Shown: positions 35,255 to 44,554, counted from the stretch's first letter. The stretch: DNA of 64,000 nucleotides from Bifidobacterium sp. ESL0728 (GCF_029392015.1 NZ_CP113925.1:248001-312000); one strand, 5' to 3'. Numbers and translations are program-made. The notes: generated from the sequence alone by a model not told the origin.

Positions 35255-36028
35255 ATGTTAAAAACAAGGTTGTTTGATTACTTGCATCGAAATTTGTCTG
35301 AGAAAAACGAATCCATCGGCCAAAAGAGTCGGAAATCGACTATACGCCGCAAAAGCGCCTCTTGCCGTGCTCTTGCTGCTTTGTCGTGCGTCGGTCTGCT
35401 TGCCTCGCTGACTGCTTGCTCCGCACCATGGAAGCACGATGCGCAGGGGTCGTCGGATTCAAGTTCCAGTTCGAACGAGACGAAGAAAAGTGCGAAGATG
35501 GCGTCAAGTATGGATGCCCTGTTCGACCAATATCTGGCGAAGAAGAAACTGAGCAGCTATGAGCGTGAAGTGATCACGCGATCCAAGAAAAACGGCAAGG
35601 TCAGTGCGGAGGATTACGAGGCCGCGCACGCCAAAGAGGTCTCGTGCATGGCCAGCAAGGGCTGGAAAATGCTCGAAAAGAAACTGCCGAGCGGCATTTA
35701 CGCGAACAATGGCACCGATCCGGTTCCGCACAGTGATGCCGAGGTGAATAAAATGGCGAATGCCAACAAGAGTTGCTCGGTGGATTCCTCGGATATCGAG
35801 ATACTGTATGAAACCCAGCAGACCAATCCGGATCTCCTTTCTGACACGTATGAAGCCACCGTCACCTGCCTGCAAAGAAGCAAGGTCGTCGATAAGAGCT
35901 ATACCGCCAAAAAGCTTAAGGACGCGTTGGAAGGCGGCGGCGATCTGAGGAAGAAGCTTCCTTTTGATGCGTCCACGGATGCCGCGCAGAACTGCTTGGC
36001 CGGTAACGGTATGAGCATAGATATATGA
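35255..36028 (+). CDS. Lipoprotein of unknown function, first gene of an ABC-efflux operon
   Basis: The frame opens at 35207, but the ATG at 35255 is preferred because GAGGAGG lies 11 nt upstream, giving 257 aa. A Lys/Arg-rich n-region of about 50 residues precedes a hydrophobic core and the lipobox LASLTAC. A Ser-rich linker leads to a helical, charged domain (SSYEREVITRSKKNGKVSAEDYEAAHAKEVSCM) with several Cys residues. No known domain was recognised. It lies 31 bp before the membrane-fusion gene and is likely co-expressed with it; it may be an accessory substrate-recognition or immunity lipoprotein of the exporter. Confidence 0.85.
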   Translation: MLKTRLFDYLHRNLSEKNESIGQKSRKSTIRRKSASCRALAALSCVGLLASLTACSAPWKHDAQGSSDSSSSSNETKKSAKMASSMDALFDQYLAKKKLSSYEREVITRSKKNGKVSAEDYEAAHAKEVSCMASKGWKMLEKKLPSGIYANNGTDPVPHSDAEVNKMANANKSCSVDSSDIEILYETQQTNPDLLSDTYEATVTCLQRSKVVDKSYTAKKLKDALEGGGDLRKKLPFDASTDAAQNCLAGNGMSIDI

Positions 36029-36059
36029 GTGATGCGGAATCGAATATCAAGGAACATCG

Positions 36060-37274
36060 ATGATGGAAAAATCGAAAAAGCATGCGTCCCTGTCTAAGTT
36101 GGCGATTCCCTTGGCGATCACCGGACTGGCGGCGCTGGCCGTTGGCGTGATCGTCGGCTCGTTGCTCGTCCCCACCCCTACGCCGCAAGGTCTTGACGTT
36201 GCCGCTGCGCCGGATATGGTGAAAGCCACGAGGCAGACGTATGAAGACAAGATCACGGTGCCCGCGGTAACGTTTGAGACCAGTCCCGTGCGTTCGGTCA
36301 CCGCGAAAACCTCGGGGACGGTCAGTGAATCATCGTGCAAGGCCGGTCAGGCGGTTCATTCCGGCGACAAGCTGATGTCGGTAGACGGCAAGCCGATTAT
36401 CGCGTTGCATACCGATACTCCGCTGTATAGGTCGGTTTCGTCGGGCGCTTCCGGCGCGGATGTTGCCGCATTACAGCGTGAGCTCTCGTTGCTGGGCTAT
36501 TCTGCGGACGGTAATGGCGTCTACGGCAAATCGACCGCCAATGGCGTCTCCCAACTGCTCAAACATGCAGGAATTTCCAATGCCGGCGGATCGATCGGAC
36601 CCGAAGATGTGGTGTGGATTCCCGAATCCACGGTCGTTCCTACGCAATGTTCCGTGGATCTGAACGCGGCGCTTTCGCCGGATGTCGAAGTGATGAAGGT
36701 CGGTGGCCAGCTGACCGCCGTCACCTTTCGGCCTCCAACCGGGCTGCGGGCAGGGCGGCGTACGTTCTCGCTGTTTGACGTCACGATAGGACTTGACAAA
36801 GTGGACGGACGTATTACGGACGCAACATTCCTTAGCAAGATTTCCGCCAGCCAAGAGTATCAGGACAGCTTGGCTGACAAAAGCAAGAAACCGAACGGTT
36901 TGCTGGCCCTAGAAAAACCCATCGAAACCATGAAGGTGCCGCCGTCGGCCATCGTCGGGCAGGATGGCGAAACCGCTTGCGTCTCGCCCGATGGGAAGAA
37001 AGCCATACCGGTCAATGTCATCGGTTCCGCGCTGGGAGCCACGCTCGTCCAGCCTTCCGACGGTAAGACGCCGATCGGCAAGGTCGTGCTCGGCCATCGC
37101 CTTGATGGCGTGAAATGCACCGCGGGCAAAGCGGATAAGGGCGGCAAGTCAGGCAGCAGCGGCAACGGCGTTGATAAACAGGGTGATATGAGCGATTTGA
37201 AGGATGGTTCCGCTTCGGCTAACTTGCGAGACGGGAAAACCGACGTGCAAGGCACCCAAAAGGATACGGAATAA
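36060..37274 (+). CDS. Membrane-fusion/adaptor protein with peptidoglycan-binding domain
   Basis: The 404-aa protein has one N-terminal membrane helix (ITGLAALAVGVIVGSLLVP), a biotinyl-lipoyl-like hairpin (VTAKTSGTVSESSCKAGQAVHSGDKLMSVDG), a PG_binding_1 module (GASGADVAALQRELSLLGYSADG, about residues 130-170) and a beta-barrel C-terminal part with a Lys/Gly/Ser-rich tail. This is the Gram-positive adaptor type that pairs with a MacB-like ABC exporter, and the ATPase and permease follow directly. AAGGA lies 6 nt before the first ATG; a second ATG is adjacent. The last codon overlaps the next start (TAATG). Confidence 0.85.
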   Translation: MMEKSKKHASLSKLAIPLAITGLAALAVGVIVGSLLVPTPTPQGLDVAAAPDMVKATRQTYEDKITVPAVTFETSPVRSVTAKTSGTVSESSCKAGQAVHSGDKLMSVDGKPIIALHTDTPLYRSVSSGASGADVAALQRELSLLGYSADGNGVYGKSTANGVSQLLKHAGISNAGGSIGPEDVVWIPESTVVPTQCSVDLNAALSPDVEVMKVGGQLTAVTFRPPTGLRAGRRTFSLFDVTIGLDKVDGRITDATFLSKISASQEYQDSLADKSKKPNGLLALEKPIETMKVPPSAIVGQDGETACVSPDGKKAIPVNVIGSALGATLVQPSDGKTPIGKVVLGHRLDGVKCTAGKADKGGKSGSSGNGVDKQGDMSDLKDGSASANLRDGKTDVQGTQKDTE

Positions 37275-38248
37275 TGGCCGGGGATTCTGCACGGTTATTA
37301 TCTGATGAGCCTGCGGTTGCAGACGATACTAAGAGCGTCGGCGAAGTTGCAGGTGTGACCGATGGCGTTAACGATACGGATTCTTCTTCAGACATAGGTC
37401 CTGGAAATACTGCGATATCTGAGAATACCAACATATCTGAGGATGATTCGAGCGGAAATGATTCGGCCAAGAAACCCGACAGCTCTCGTACGCAACCAGC
37501 CGATACTGTAAATCTCCTTCGGAATACCAAAGCTGAGGATGCCGTCGTCCCTTTTGCTGTTGCGAATGAAACCAATGTGACCGATTCCTCTTCCGACATT
37601 GCCGATGATGCGGGTGAACCTGCGGTTGTCGGGGAGCATTTGGGACATCGCTTTGGCGACGGGCCTTGGCTGTTCAGAGACCTTGATTTCACACTGAGAC
37701 CAGGGGAGGCCATCGGGTTGTGCGGACCCTCCGGTTCAGGGAAATCCACGCTGCTTTCAATCGTCGCGGGATTTGCTAAACCGGCCGAAGGGCAGGTCGA
37801 GCGCCACAATATCAGCAGCGTTCGGTGGGTGTTCCAGAACCCGCACGGCATGCCTCGCCGAACCGCGCTTGACCACGTCGTCCAGCCGCTGCTCGGGCGG
37901 GGTTACGAACGCGAGCAGGCTGTCGATGAAGCGATGGACATCATGACCACATTCCATCTGGCCGATTTGGCCGACCGACAATTCCGCGAACTCTCCGGCG
38001 GCGAGGCCCAACGTCTTATGCTCGCCCGTGCCGTAGCCAGCAAGCCCGGGCTGCTGTTGGTCGACGAACCCACCGCCCAACTCGACCAGCGCACCGCCAG
38101 CGACGTCGACGCGACCTTGACCGGCTTGGCGACTGGCGACACCATCGTCGTTATCGCCACCCACGACCCCAACACCCGCGCGGCCTGCAGCAGGGTCATC
38201 GACCTTGCGTGGCATGAAAACCACGAAGAGCGTAAGGAGCAGGCATGA
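37274..38248 (+). CDS. ABC exporter ATPase with long acidic N-terminal extension
   Basis: The 324-aa protein has Walker A GPSGSGKST (from residue 152), signature LSGGEAQRL, Walker B LLLVDEPTA and the H-loop ATHDPNT, typical of LolD/MacB-type ATPases of about 220 aa. The first 125 residues are a disordered Asp/Ser/Thr-rich extension without equivalents in the family. The start at 37274 is supported by the one-base overlap with the preceding stop, but an internal start near residue 115 cannot be ruled out. It overlaps the permease start by 4 bp (ATGA), showing translational coupling. Confidence 0.92.
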   Translation: MAGDSARLLSDEPAVADDTKSVGEVAGVTDGVNDTDSSSDIGPGNTAISENTNISEDDSSGNDSAKKPDSSRTQPADTVNLLRNTKAEDAVVPFAVANETNVTDSSSDIADDAGEPAVVGEHLGHRFGDGPWLFRDLDFTLRPGEAIGLCGPSGSGKSTLLSIVAGFAKPAEGQVERHNISSVRWVFQNPHGMPRRTALDHVVQPLLGRGYEREQAVDEAMDIMTTFHLADLADRQFRELSGGEAQRLMLARAVASKPGLLLVDEPTAQLDQRTASDVDATLTGLATGDTIVVIATHDPNTRAACSRVIDLAWHENHEERKEQA

Positions 38249-39366
38249 AACGTTCCAGCATTTTCTCGGAGGCTTGGCGCGACATCACTTCCGGCACCTC
38301 GCGCACCATCAGTTGCCTTGCGATTCTGGCCGTGCTCGCCATCGTGGTGACTATGTTCGACCTCAACACTGTGGCAGGCCTGCAGCATCAGGCCCGGCAA
38401 TGGGTTTCGAGCGGCTCGTCCATCCATATCCTCGCGCAGGAGCAGGAGATCAACCCGGTTTCCTGCGGTGCGCTTACTGAGGCGTCGGGCAAAGGCGCGA
38501 ACGGGAAACGCACCCATCCCATCCAGTCGGCCGGTGCCCTGCGCGAAGACGATGATGTCACTCTCGATGCCATGCCGAGTGTGCAGCTTGATCAATGGGA
38601 TGTAACGCCGTCGATGGCGGATGTACTTGGTGTCAGATTCTCGAACAGTGATTCGGCCTCGTCAGGCGTGTGGATATCCGATCAGCTGGCGAATACGCTC
38701 AAAGTCCGTCAAGGCGATAGCCTGCCCAGCAATCAAGGTGTCATGCATATCGCTGGAATATTCCCGTGGCCCGAAGACGGTCGCGACCAGCGCATCGCCT
38801 ACTCCGTCATCACCTCCACCTCCACAAGCTGGGACGAACCGTGGGACGAGTGCTGGGCGAGCGTCAACCCCAGCAATCCCAGCGCCAAAGACCTGATCAA
38901 CACCGCGTGGTTCGCTTATCCCGGCGGCATACCCAGCTCACAGATTCGCCAAGCTAACGTTTCGCTGGGCACTTCCGCCGATCTCAATGCGCAATACAAC
39001 GCGCGGTCAAGCCGTTTCATGCTGGCTCTTACTCCGTTGCTGGCATTCGTCATCGCGCTTTTCGCCGTACGCATGCGCAAGGTTGAGATTGCCGACGACC
39101 TGCACATGGGTCTGCCGCGACGTGGCCTCCATGTCATTTTCGCCCTAGAAACCCTTGGGTGGAGCGTGCCCGCGGTGCTATTGTGTGTCGCCGCGTCCAT
39201 GTTTGCCGCAACCGCCATGTCCGGTCGAGCCAATGCCGTCACCTTCACGCTCGTACAGCTCCCGCCGCTGATCGCCGCCCTTCTGACCGCGCAACTGGGC
39301 ACCGCCGTCGGTCTGACCTCCATCCGCAGCACCCAGCTTTTCGCCTTCTTCAAGAACCGGCGATAG
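38245..39366 (+). CDS. FtsX-like ABC permease
   Basis: The 373-aa protein has one N-terminal helix (ISCLAILAVLAIVVTMF), a large outer domain of about 220 residues, and three C-terminal helices (MLALTPLLAFVIALFAV; VPAVLLCVAASMFAATAM; LIAALLTAQLGTAVGL), the four-helix plan of MacB/FtsX permeases. It closes the operon lipoprotein-adaptor-ATPase-permease. Such type VII ABC systems act as mechanotransmitters or exporters of peptides and antibiotics; the substrate here is unknown. A terminator hairpin follows 50 bp later. Confidence 0.88.
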   Translation: MKRSSIFSEAWRDITSGTSRTISCLAILAVLAIVVTMFDLNTVAGLQHQARQWVSSGSSIHILAQEQEINPVSCGALTEASGKGANGKRTHPIQSAGALREDDDVTLDAMPSVQLDQWDVTPSMADVLGVRFSNSDSASSGVWISDQLANTLKVRQGDSLPSNQGVMHIAGIFPWPEDGRDQRIAYSVITSTSTSWDEPWDECWASVNPSNPSAKDLINTAWFAYPGGIPSSQIRQANVSLGTSADLNAQYNARSSRFMLALTPLLAFVIALFAVRMRKVEIADDLHMGLPRRGLHVIFALETLGWSVPAVLLCVAASMFAATAMSGRANAVTFTLVQLPPLIAALLTAQLGTAVGLTSIRSTQLFAFFKNRR

Positions 39367-39416
39367 ATAGAGCAGTATCTATGGTTTCGGATTATTTGGA
39401 AAGTTTGACTGCATAA

Positions 39417-39457
39417 ACTTGTGGGGCATCCGTCACGAATGACGCTGCCCCACAAGT
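39417..39457. terminator. Terminator hairpin after the ABC-efflux operon
   Basis: ACTTGTGGGGCA and TGCCCCACAAGT form a perfect 12-bp stem (39417-39428, 39446-39457), and the loop contains a further GTCA/TGAC stem. It has no T tract. It may serve both convergent transcripts. Confidence 0.65.
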
Positions 39458-39591
39458 AGGAATCAGGTATTTATTCATAGCCCGTATTCCTTTTTGACTT
39501 CTATAAAAGTATAACGGATTTGTGCGCTCTACCGATTGCTAGACTTCGGAATCTCATCAGGCTAAAGATTTTACAGGTTTTCGTGTTGAAT

Positions 39592-40749
39592 CTATTTCAG
39601 CAGATAATCCTTAGCCGATACGAACCGGCCGTTGGGGGTGCGGAAACTTGACTTGCCGCGATAAACGACCTGTCGTTGCTCGATCGGGATATCGAGGTCA
39701 CGACCGACGGTTTTCAAGTGGCGGAAGAAATCGTCGCGCGGTGTGATGCCGGACTTGATCTCTATGAGCTGCGGCGAAAGTGAATCCGTCATGTCCATCA
39801 GATCGACTTCCACGCCATTGGAATCACGATAAAAATAGAGCCTCGATTCGCTGTTGGCGTTGAACCCGCGTTTAAGCGTCTCCTCGATGATGAGGTTCTC
39901 GAACACGGCTCCGCGCTTCGGATGTCGAATCAGTTCGTCGACGTTGCGGATGCCGAGCAGATAGCAGAGCAAACCCGTGTCGTAGAAATAGAGCTTTGGC
40001 GTCTTCGTCAGTCGTTTGCGCGCGTTCGAAAAATACGGCGGCAGCAGAAACACGATATAACTGGCTGCGAGGATATTCAGCCACCCTTTCGCGGTGTTCA
40101 ACGATATTTGTGATTCCCTGGAGAGATGCGTCGTGTTCAGTAATTCGCCGGAACTCTGTGCGCAAAGCCTCAGGAACGTCTCGAATGATGAAAAATCGCG
40201 GATATTGGAAAGTGTACTCACGTCGCGGCGGACGTATGTTGACAGATAGCTTGAATAGAACGTACCTTCCGGCACGTCTGTTTCATAAAGATGCGGGTAC
40301 CCGCCTCGGAAGGTGAATTCGTCGACGCTTGGAACGCTTGGAACCCCTTGGGCTTCTTTGTAGCTGAGCGGCAGCAATTCCAGAATTCCCACTCTGCCGG
40401 CCAGCGATTCCGTAATGTTTTTGTTCATTAGAAAATTCTGCGATCCGGAAATCAGATATTGTCCGGTTTCGTGGCGCTCGTCCGAGACTGCTTGCATTTC
40501 TGGGAACAAATCGGGCGCGTATTGCATCTCATCGATGAATGAGTGTACTGGTTGCGTGACCATAAACCCTTCAGGGTCTGTATTGGCCGAATCCCGTAAG
40601 CGTCCGAGTTCGAGATTGAGGTAGGTGTAGTCGGGAAATGCGTTGCGGAGCAAGGTTGATTTTCCTGATTGGCGTGGCCCCATGACGGAGACGATAGGGA
40701 ACCAGGTTGCCATTTTCTTGGCTTCTTCGGTGAGCAATCGAGGAATCAT
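39592..40749 (-). CDS. AAA-type ATPase with C-terminal DUF4143 domain
   Basis: The 385-aa protein has Walker A GPRQSGKST (24-32), Walker B HSFIDEMQ (about 68-75), the sensor YLISGSQNFL and the ESLAGRVGILELLPLSYKE segment, then a winged-helix region and a DUF4143 C terminus with the nuclease-like VEVDLMDM...QLIEIKSG. These ATPases are widespread in accessory regions, sometimes near toxin-antitoxin or defence genes; their job is unknown. The partial gene at the left edge is a distant relative. The start lies only 14 bp from a 23-bp tandem repeat array; the ribosome binding site is weak (GAAAG). Confidence 0.9.
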   Translation of the reverse strand: MIPRLLTEEAKKMATWFPIVSVMGPRQSGKSTLLRNAFPDYTYLNLELGRLRDSANTDPEGFMVTQPVHSFIDEMQYAPDLFPEMQAVSDERHETGQYLISGSQNFLMNKNITESLAGRVGILELLPLSYKEAQGVPSVPSVDEFTFRGGYPHLYETDVPEGTFYSSYLSTYVRRDVSTLSNIRDFSSFETFLRLCAQSSGELLNTTHLSRESQISLNTAKGWLNILAASYIVFLLPPYFSNARKRLTKTPKLYFYDTGLLCYLLGIRNVDELIRHPKRGAVFENLIIEETLKRGFNANSESRLYFYRDSNGVEVDLMDMTDSLSPQLIEIKSGITPRDDFFRHLKTVGRDLDIPIEQRQVVYRGKSSFRTPNGRFVSAKDYLLK

Positions 40750-40762
40750 GGTCGCACTTTCT

Positions 40763-41095
40763 TATGATAATCTGTCAATTCGGATTATGTAAATCTGTTA
40801 GCAGAAATTATGTTAATCTGTCAATTCGGATTATGCAAATCTGTCAGTTCAAGTTATGATAATCTGTCAATAGAAATTATGCAGATTGACGATTAGAACT
40901 TATGCAAATCTGTCAGTAGGAATTATGTTAATCTGTCAGTTCAAGTTATGCAAATTGTAAAATTCAAATTATGTAAATCTGTCAATTCAGACTATGTAGA
41001 TTGTTAAATTCGAACTATGCAAATTGTCAATTAGGGCTTATGCAAGTTGTCGGTTTCGTTTTATGCAAATTGACGGTTTCGGATTATGTAATTCG
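40763..41095. repeat. 23-bp tandem repeat array, 14 units with exact periodicity
   Basis: The tetramer TATG occurs 15 times at exactly 23-bp steps, from 40763 to 41085. The unit is roughly AATCTGTCARTTCRRATTATGYA. Units differ at several positions, yet there is no indel across 330 bp. On the minus strand, toward the DUF4143 ATPase gene 14 bp away, each clear unit reads TTGACAGATTnnCATAAT, similar to promoter boxes but with only 8 bp between them. The period rules out coding. No spacers are present, so it is not CRISPR. Confidence 0.9.
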
Positions 41096-41148
41096 TTGGT
41101 TGGTGATGGCCGCTTTTGAAAAGACATCTCAGAATCGTTGAAATTCCG

Positions 41149-41180
41149 CCATGTCAAAGACTTTTGGCAGGGATTTTTCG
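41149..41180 (+). terminator. Orphan terminator-like hairpin
   Basis: CCATGTCAAA and TTTTGGCAGGG pair with one mismatch and are followed by ATTTTTC. No coding gene precedes it on this strand, so it may be a remnant or end a repeat-array transcript. The rest of the 41096-41433 gap shows nothing clear. Confidence 0.45.
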
Positions 41181-41433
41181 CGTTCTGGCTTGGTGCGTCC
41201 GGGCGCGTTGGATTACGTTGGGATTGCCGGAACGGTTGCCGGTGAATTGGCTGAGCCGACTGAATGCTCGTAACGGATTCCACAGTTGGCCGTGTCTGTT
41301 CCATCCTGATTCTGTAAGCTAAAGGTGATTGCAGAAGCTTGAGGAACTCACATGACTGGTTATGCGTGCGAGCGGTTCGGTGCAGTCTGGCAATGGCAAT
41401 CTTCTGTTTTGGGATAAGGAACGGTGAAGTACG

Positions 41434-42039
41434 ATGGCGGTCGAGATGCAGTTGGGTGGTCAGATTCGTGACCATCGTGAGGCGATGGGCCTGTCTCAGG
41501 ACGACCTTGCGGGCAAGATCTTCGTCTCGCGTCAGACGGTCTCGAACTGGGAGACCGGCCGCACCTATCCCGATGTGCAGAACCTCTTGCTTCTCGGCAA
41601 TCTTTTCGGCATCACACTGGACGAACTGGTCAAAGGAGATGTGGAAACCATGAACGAGGAAATCAAGCGCAATGGGCGACAGCTGGTGATGTTAAACACG
41701 GCAGGGTGGATCGCACTCATTGTCGGCTTAGTGATGCTGGGTGTCGCTTTCGCGGTCTGCCCGAGGTTGGAGTGGTGGTGGTTGATGGGTACGGGCATAT
41801 TGCTATTGGCGCTGAGTTGCGGATTGGGGGGTGCCAGCTACCGGCTGTCGCGAGATATCGACATCGTTACGTATAAGGAACTTAAGGCATATCTTGCCGG
41901 TGAGGATATCGACCGTTCCTCCCGAAAGCCTTGGCAGCGATGGGAAAATCAGTGGAAGGTGTTTGCCGTGGTCGTGGTGGTGGCTGCCGTCATAGGTGGC
42001 ATCCTTGGACTCATGGCGTATCACTATAGATGGTTATGA
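41434..42039 (+). CDS. XRE-family DNA-binding protein with three membrane helices
   Basis: The 201-aa protein begins with an HTH_3 domain (QIRDHREAMGLSQDDLAGKIFVSRQTVSNWETGRTYPD, residues 9-46), then has two adjacent membrane helices (TAGWIALIVGLVMLGVAFAV; LMGTGILLLALSCGLGGA), a charged cytoplasmic stretch and a C-terminal helix (FAVVVVVAAVIGGILGLMAY). Membrane-tethered XRE proteins of this build are common in Firmicutes and bifidobacteria, often beside exporters or accessory genes. Target unknown; the neighbouring repeat array is one candidate. AAGGAACGG precedes the ATG at 41434. Confidence 0.88.
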   Translation: MAVEMQLGGQIRDHREAMGLSQDDLAGKIFVSRQTVSNWETGRTYPDVQNLLLLGNLFGITLDELVKGDVETMNEEIKRNGRQLVMLNTAGWIALIVGLVMLGVAFAVCPRLEWWWLMGTGILLLALSCGLGGASYRLSRDIDIVTYKELKAYLAGEDIDRSSRKPWQRWENQWKVFAVVVVVAAVIGGILGLMAYHYRWL

Positions 42040-42114
42040 GATGCGACTGTTTGGCGGTTTGGATTGATTCGTCCATAGAAGAGCGCCCGCGTGGATGGAT
42101 GTTTTTCGCTGTTG

Positions 42115-42190
42115 TACGCTCAGCCTAACCCATGGTTGCCAAAGGAAATCTAGTAGGTATGTACGGTATTTGGTGACTGCGGGTTAGCGT
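42115..42190. repeat. Palindromic repeat element, copy B (diverged)
   Basis: The core CTAACCCATGGTTGCCAAA and the opposing TTTGGTGACTGCGGGTTAG match the element at 34979-35058 in both sequence and layout, with an internal TGTACG also shared. The arms here are imperfect. The element lies between the XRE gene and the stop of the subtilase gene. Confidence 0.7.
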
Positions 42191-42295
42191 AAGTTGGCTT
42201 CGGCAAACTTCGTCCTCTTAAATGAATTGACCCCGGAATTTCATGATGTTTCGCATGAGTGACTTTCATGGGGCCTTGCATGTATAAGTTTGTTT

Positions 42296-44554
42296 TTAGT
42301 CCGTATCTCCAGTTTCATCATCGTGCTCATCAAAGTCGATTTCAGCTTCAGATTGCTGATAGAGCTCAATACCGGTATTCATGTCAATTTCGTTCACAAT
42401 CCATGGTTCAGGTTGAAGCTGACACGTCTGAATGAACTCATCGATTCGGTTACGTCCTTTCATCTCCTTCAGAGTGACCACGATTCCAAATCGTAGGTCT
42501 CTTTTTTCCTGAGTATCAGAACGTGTTGTTGACCGTATTTTGAATCCCCAATATGGTTGTCCTAAAATTTTTCGAGGTATAAAACGGCTTTTTTCAACAT
42601 CACTTAGATGTTTGACATTGTCCCATTTTCGATACAGTTGACGTGCCGATCCCTCATATACTTTTGCTCCAGGGTCGCCTTGGACGTTTTGGTCGAGAGA
42701 ATCGATGCCGTTTTTCTTGACTCTTCCAAAATGGAAATCGAGTTCGGTGTCCGTATAGTCCACTCCTTGCTGCCGGCTACATTTTGGGAAATAGCACAAA
42801 GTTGCGCGAGCAGTGTATTGATATTTGTCATCTGTTATTGGAACCGGGATGCGATAGTTTGATGTTTCGAAGGTTTTAGCTGTGCCTTCTATGACAAATC
42901 GTATTTCGTTGGCTGGTGTTTTTAATATGTCCTGAATTTTCCGTGGGACGATTCCGTAGCCGAGTTTTGTTCTGTTGGTATTGACACTTCCCCATGCTGA
43001 AGCTGAATCGATGAGGAGTGCTTTTGCTATTTCACGAGACAATCCCATGGTCTGTATTAAGAAAGCCATTTTCCTGGCGATCCAAGGTGCCGCAAACGAG
43101 GTTCCGGCAGTTGTAGTGATGCCATCGGGCGAATAAACTGCCATGCGATCTGAATTGTCTCCGCCAAAACAGGAAATGTCTGGTTTCCTGAAGAATTGGA
43201 GGACGGGACCTTCTCGTGTATAGCTTGCAGGCTCGTTCAGGCTTGATGAGGAATTGACAACAATTGAGTTGATTGAATCTGCAGGTGAACCTATCCGTTT
43301 TGGACGGTTCGGGTCATCTCCTGGCAGTTTGTTAGTACCTGCAACGACGAAAATCACGTCATAACGATTTTGCAACTCATCGAGGAGTGCTGCTTCAGGT
43401 GAGATGAAATTTGTGGGTGCTTCATATATGGAGCCTAGACTTAAATTCCATACTTTAATATCCTGATTTTGAGCAACGATGCGTTGGATTGACTTGAATA
43501 TAGTGAAGGAGCTGTTCTTGTCAGCGGTTGCAACAGCAAAATGTCGTACGCGGAAACGGCCACAACCATCATCAAGTTCTGGATTTAAATGTGGCCCGTC
43601 AACGATGATTGATGAGACTTCGGTACCATGACGATAGTCTCTTTGATTTTTATCGAATTCTGGATTGAGTTCGTCATGGTATTCGACCCAATTCTTGAAA
43701 TATACGGTTTTGTCAAAGCATGTATCAATGACGCCGATGATGGGCTCATTTTTAGGCTCTGGAATTTCTAGTGTGGAACGTTGTCCGTTTGTGCTCTTTT
43801 CGAATTTGAACTCTGTAATATCTTGCAACGACATGGCAACGAGATATGGGGCTTTTGCCCGAAGGATATCATATTGATCGGGCCGCAGATTTATTGTCGT
43901 CTTGTCAAGGAGGTTCGCGTCGATAATATCAAGGCCTAGCTCATTAAGAAGCTGCACGGTTTCTTTTTTCGTGTCATAAATGGTAACTAAGGATGAGTGG
44001 CTATTTTCTGGCGCTTCGCTTTTGACGTCGAATCTGTTGATAGCATGTACGTCGCATATGATTTGCGCAAAAGATGACTTGCTCAGGCCAAACCGGCTTG
44101 CCGACGTTGATAGGCCGTTTTTAGTGATTTCGCTGAGTTCAGTAGCGGTTATTTCTTTGCCGTACACATTGAGCGTATCAGCACAGCGTTGCAAGTCGAT
44201 AATTGTTGACTCGATTGCCGTTAATGGCACGCAATACGTGATGACGTGATTTGGATTTTCTTCTGGCCCCTCAAAGGTGGCACCAACAATTGAAGTGCTT
44301 GCGAGGTGGTTCGGGTAAGAAAGCAGTTTTTTAATGCGATTGCTTTTTGCTACGACAGTACGATAATGGACTTCGACGAGTGGATCTATGTTTATTCGTT
44401 GCGCCTGCCAGAACTTGAGTACTGAAAGTAGTTGCCGCTTTTTCTGGAGTATTTCATCGGCAGTCACTTTTTCATGAGCAGGTAGGTGTGCCGGCCCAGG
44501 TGCCGAGCCGTTTCCACGATGTAACGTGCCTTTAAGGCGAAGGATGTTATTCAT
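42296..44554 (-). CDS. ietS: IetS-like subtilisin-family serine protease of an ATPase/protease pair
   Basis: The 752-aa protein has no signal peptide. The subtilase triad is visible: D277 in IIGVIDTCFD, H309 in YRHGTEVSS and S486 in TAGTSFAAPW. About 260 N-terminal residues precede the protease domain and about 200 follow it, ending in an acidic tail (DFDEHDDETGDTD). Its start overlaps the end of the upstream AAA ATPase gene by 8 bp. An intracellular subtilase coupled to such an ATPase is the IetAS pair, described as a toxin-antitoxin system of Agrobacterium plasmids and later as a phage-defence system. Function here is inferred from that match. GC content is visibly lower than in flanking housekeeping genes, consistent with transfer. 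Confidence 0.85.
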   Translation of the reverse strand: MNNILRLKGTLHRGNGSAPGPAHLPAHEKVTADEILQKKRQLLSVLKFWQAQRINIDPLVEVHYRTVVAKSNRIKKLLSYPNHLASTSIVGATFEGPEENPNHVITYCVPLTAIESTIIDLQRCADTLNVYGKEITATELSEITKNGLSTSASRFGLSKSSFAQIICDVHAINRFDVKSEAPENSHSSLVTIYDTKKETVQLLNELGLDIIDANLLDKTTINLRPDQYDILRAKAPYLVAMSLQDITEFKFEKSTNGQRSTLEIPEPKNEPIIGVIDTCFDKTVYFKNWVEYHDELNPEFDKNQRDYRHGTEVSSIIVDGPHLNPELDDGCGRFRVRHFAVATADKNSSFTIFKSIQRIVAQNQDIKVWNLSLGSIYEAPTNFISPEAALLDELQNRYDVIFVVAGTNKLPGDDPNRPKRIGSPADSINSIVVNSSSSLNEPASYTREGPVLQFFRKPDISCFGGDNSDRMAVYSPDGITTTAGTSFAAPWIARKMAFLIQTMGLSREIAKALLIDSASAWGSVNTNRTKLGYGIVPRKIQDILKTPANEIRFVIEGTAKTFETSNYRIPVPITDDKYQYTARATLCYFPKCSRQQGVDYTDTELDFHFGRVKKNGIDSLDQNVQGDPGAKVYEGSARQLYRKWDNVKHLSDVEKSRFIPRKILGQPYWGFKIRSTTRSDTQEKRDLRFGIVVTLKEMKGRNRIDEFIQTCQLQPEPWIVNEIDMNTGIELYQQSEAEIDFDEHDDETGDTD

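Noticed and set aside
40763..41095. CRISPR array
   Set aside because: Units are 23 bp and contiguous, without unique spacers, and no cas genes are present.
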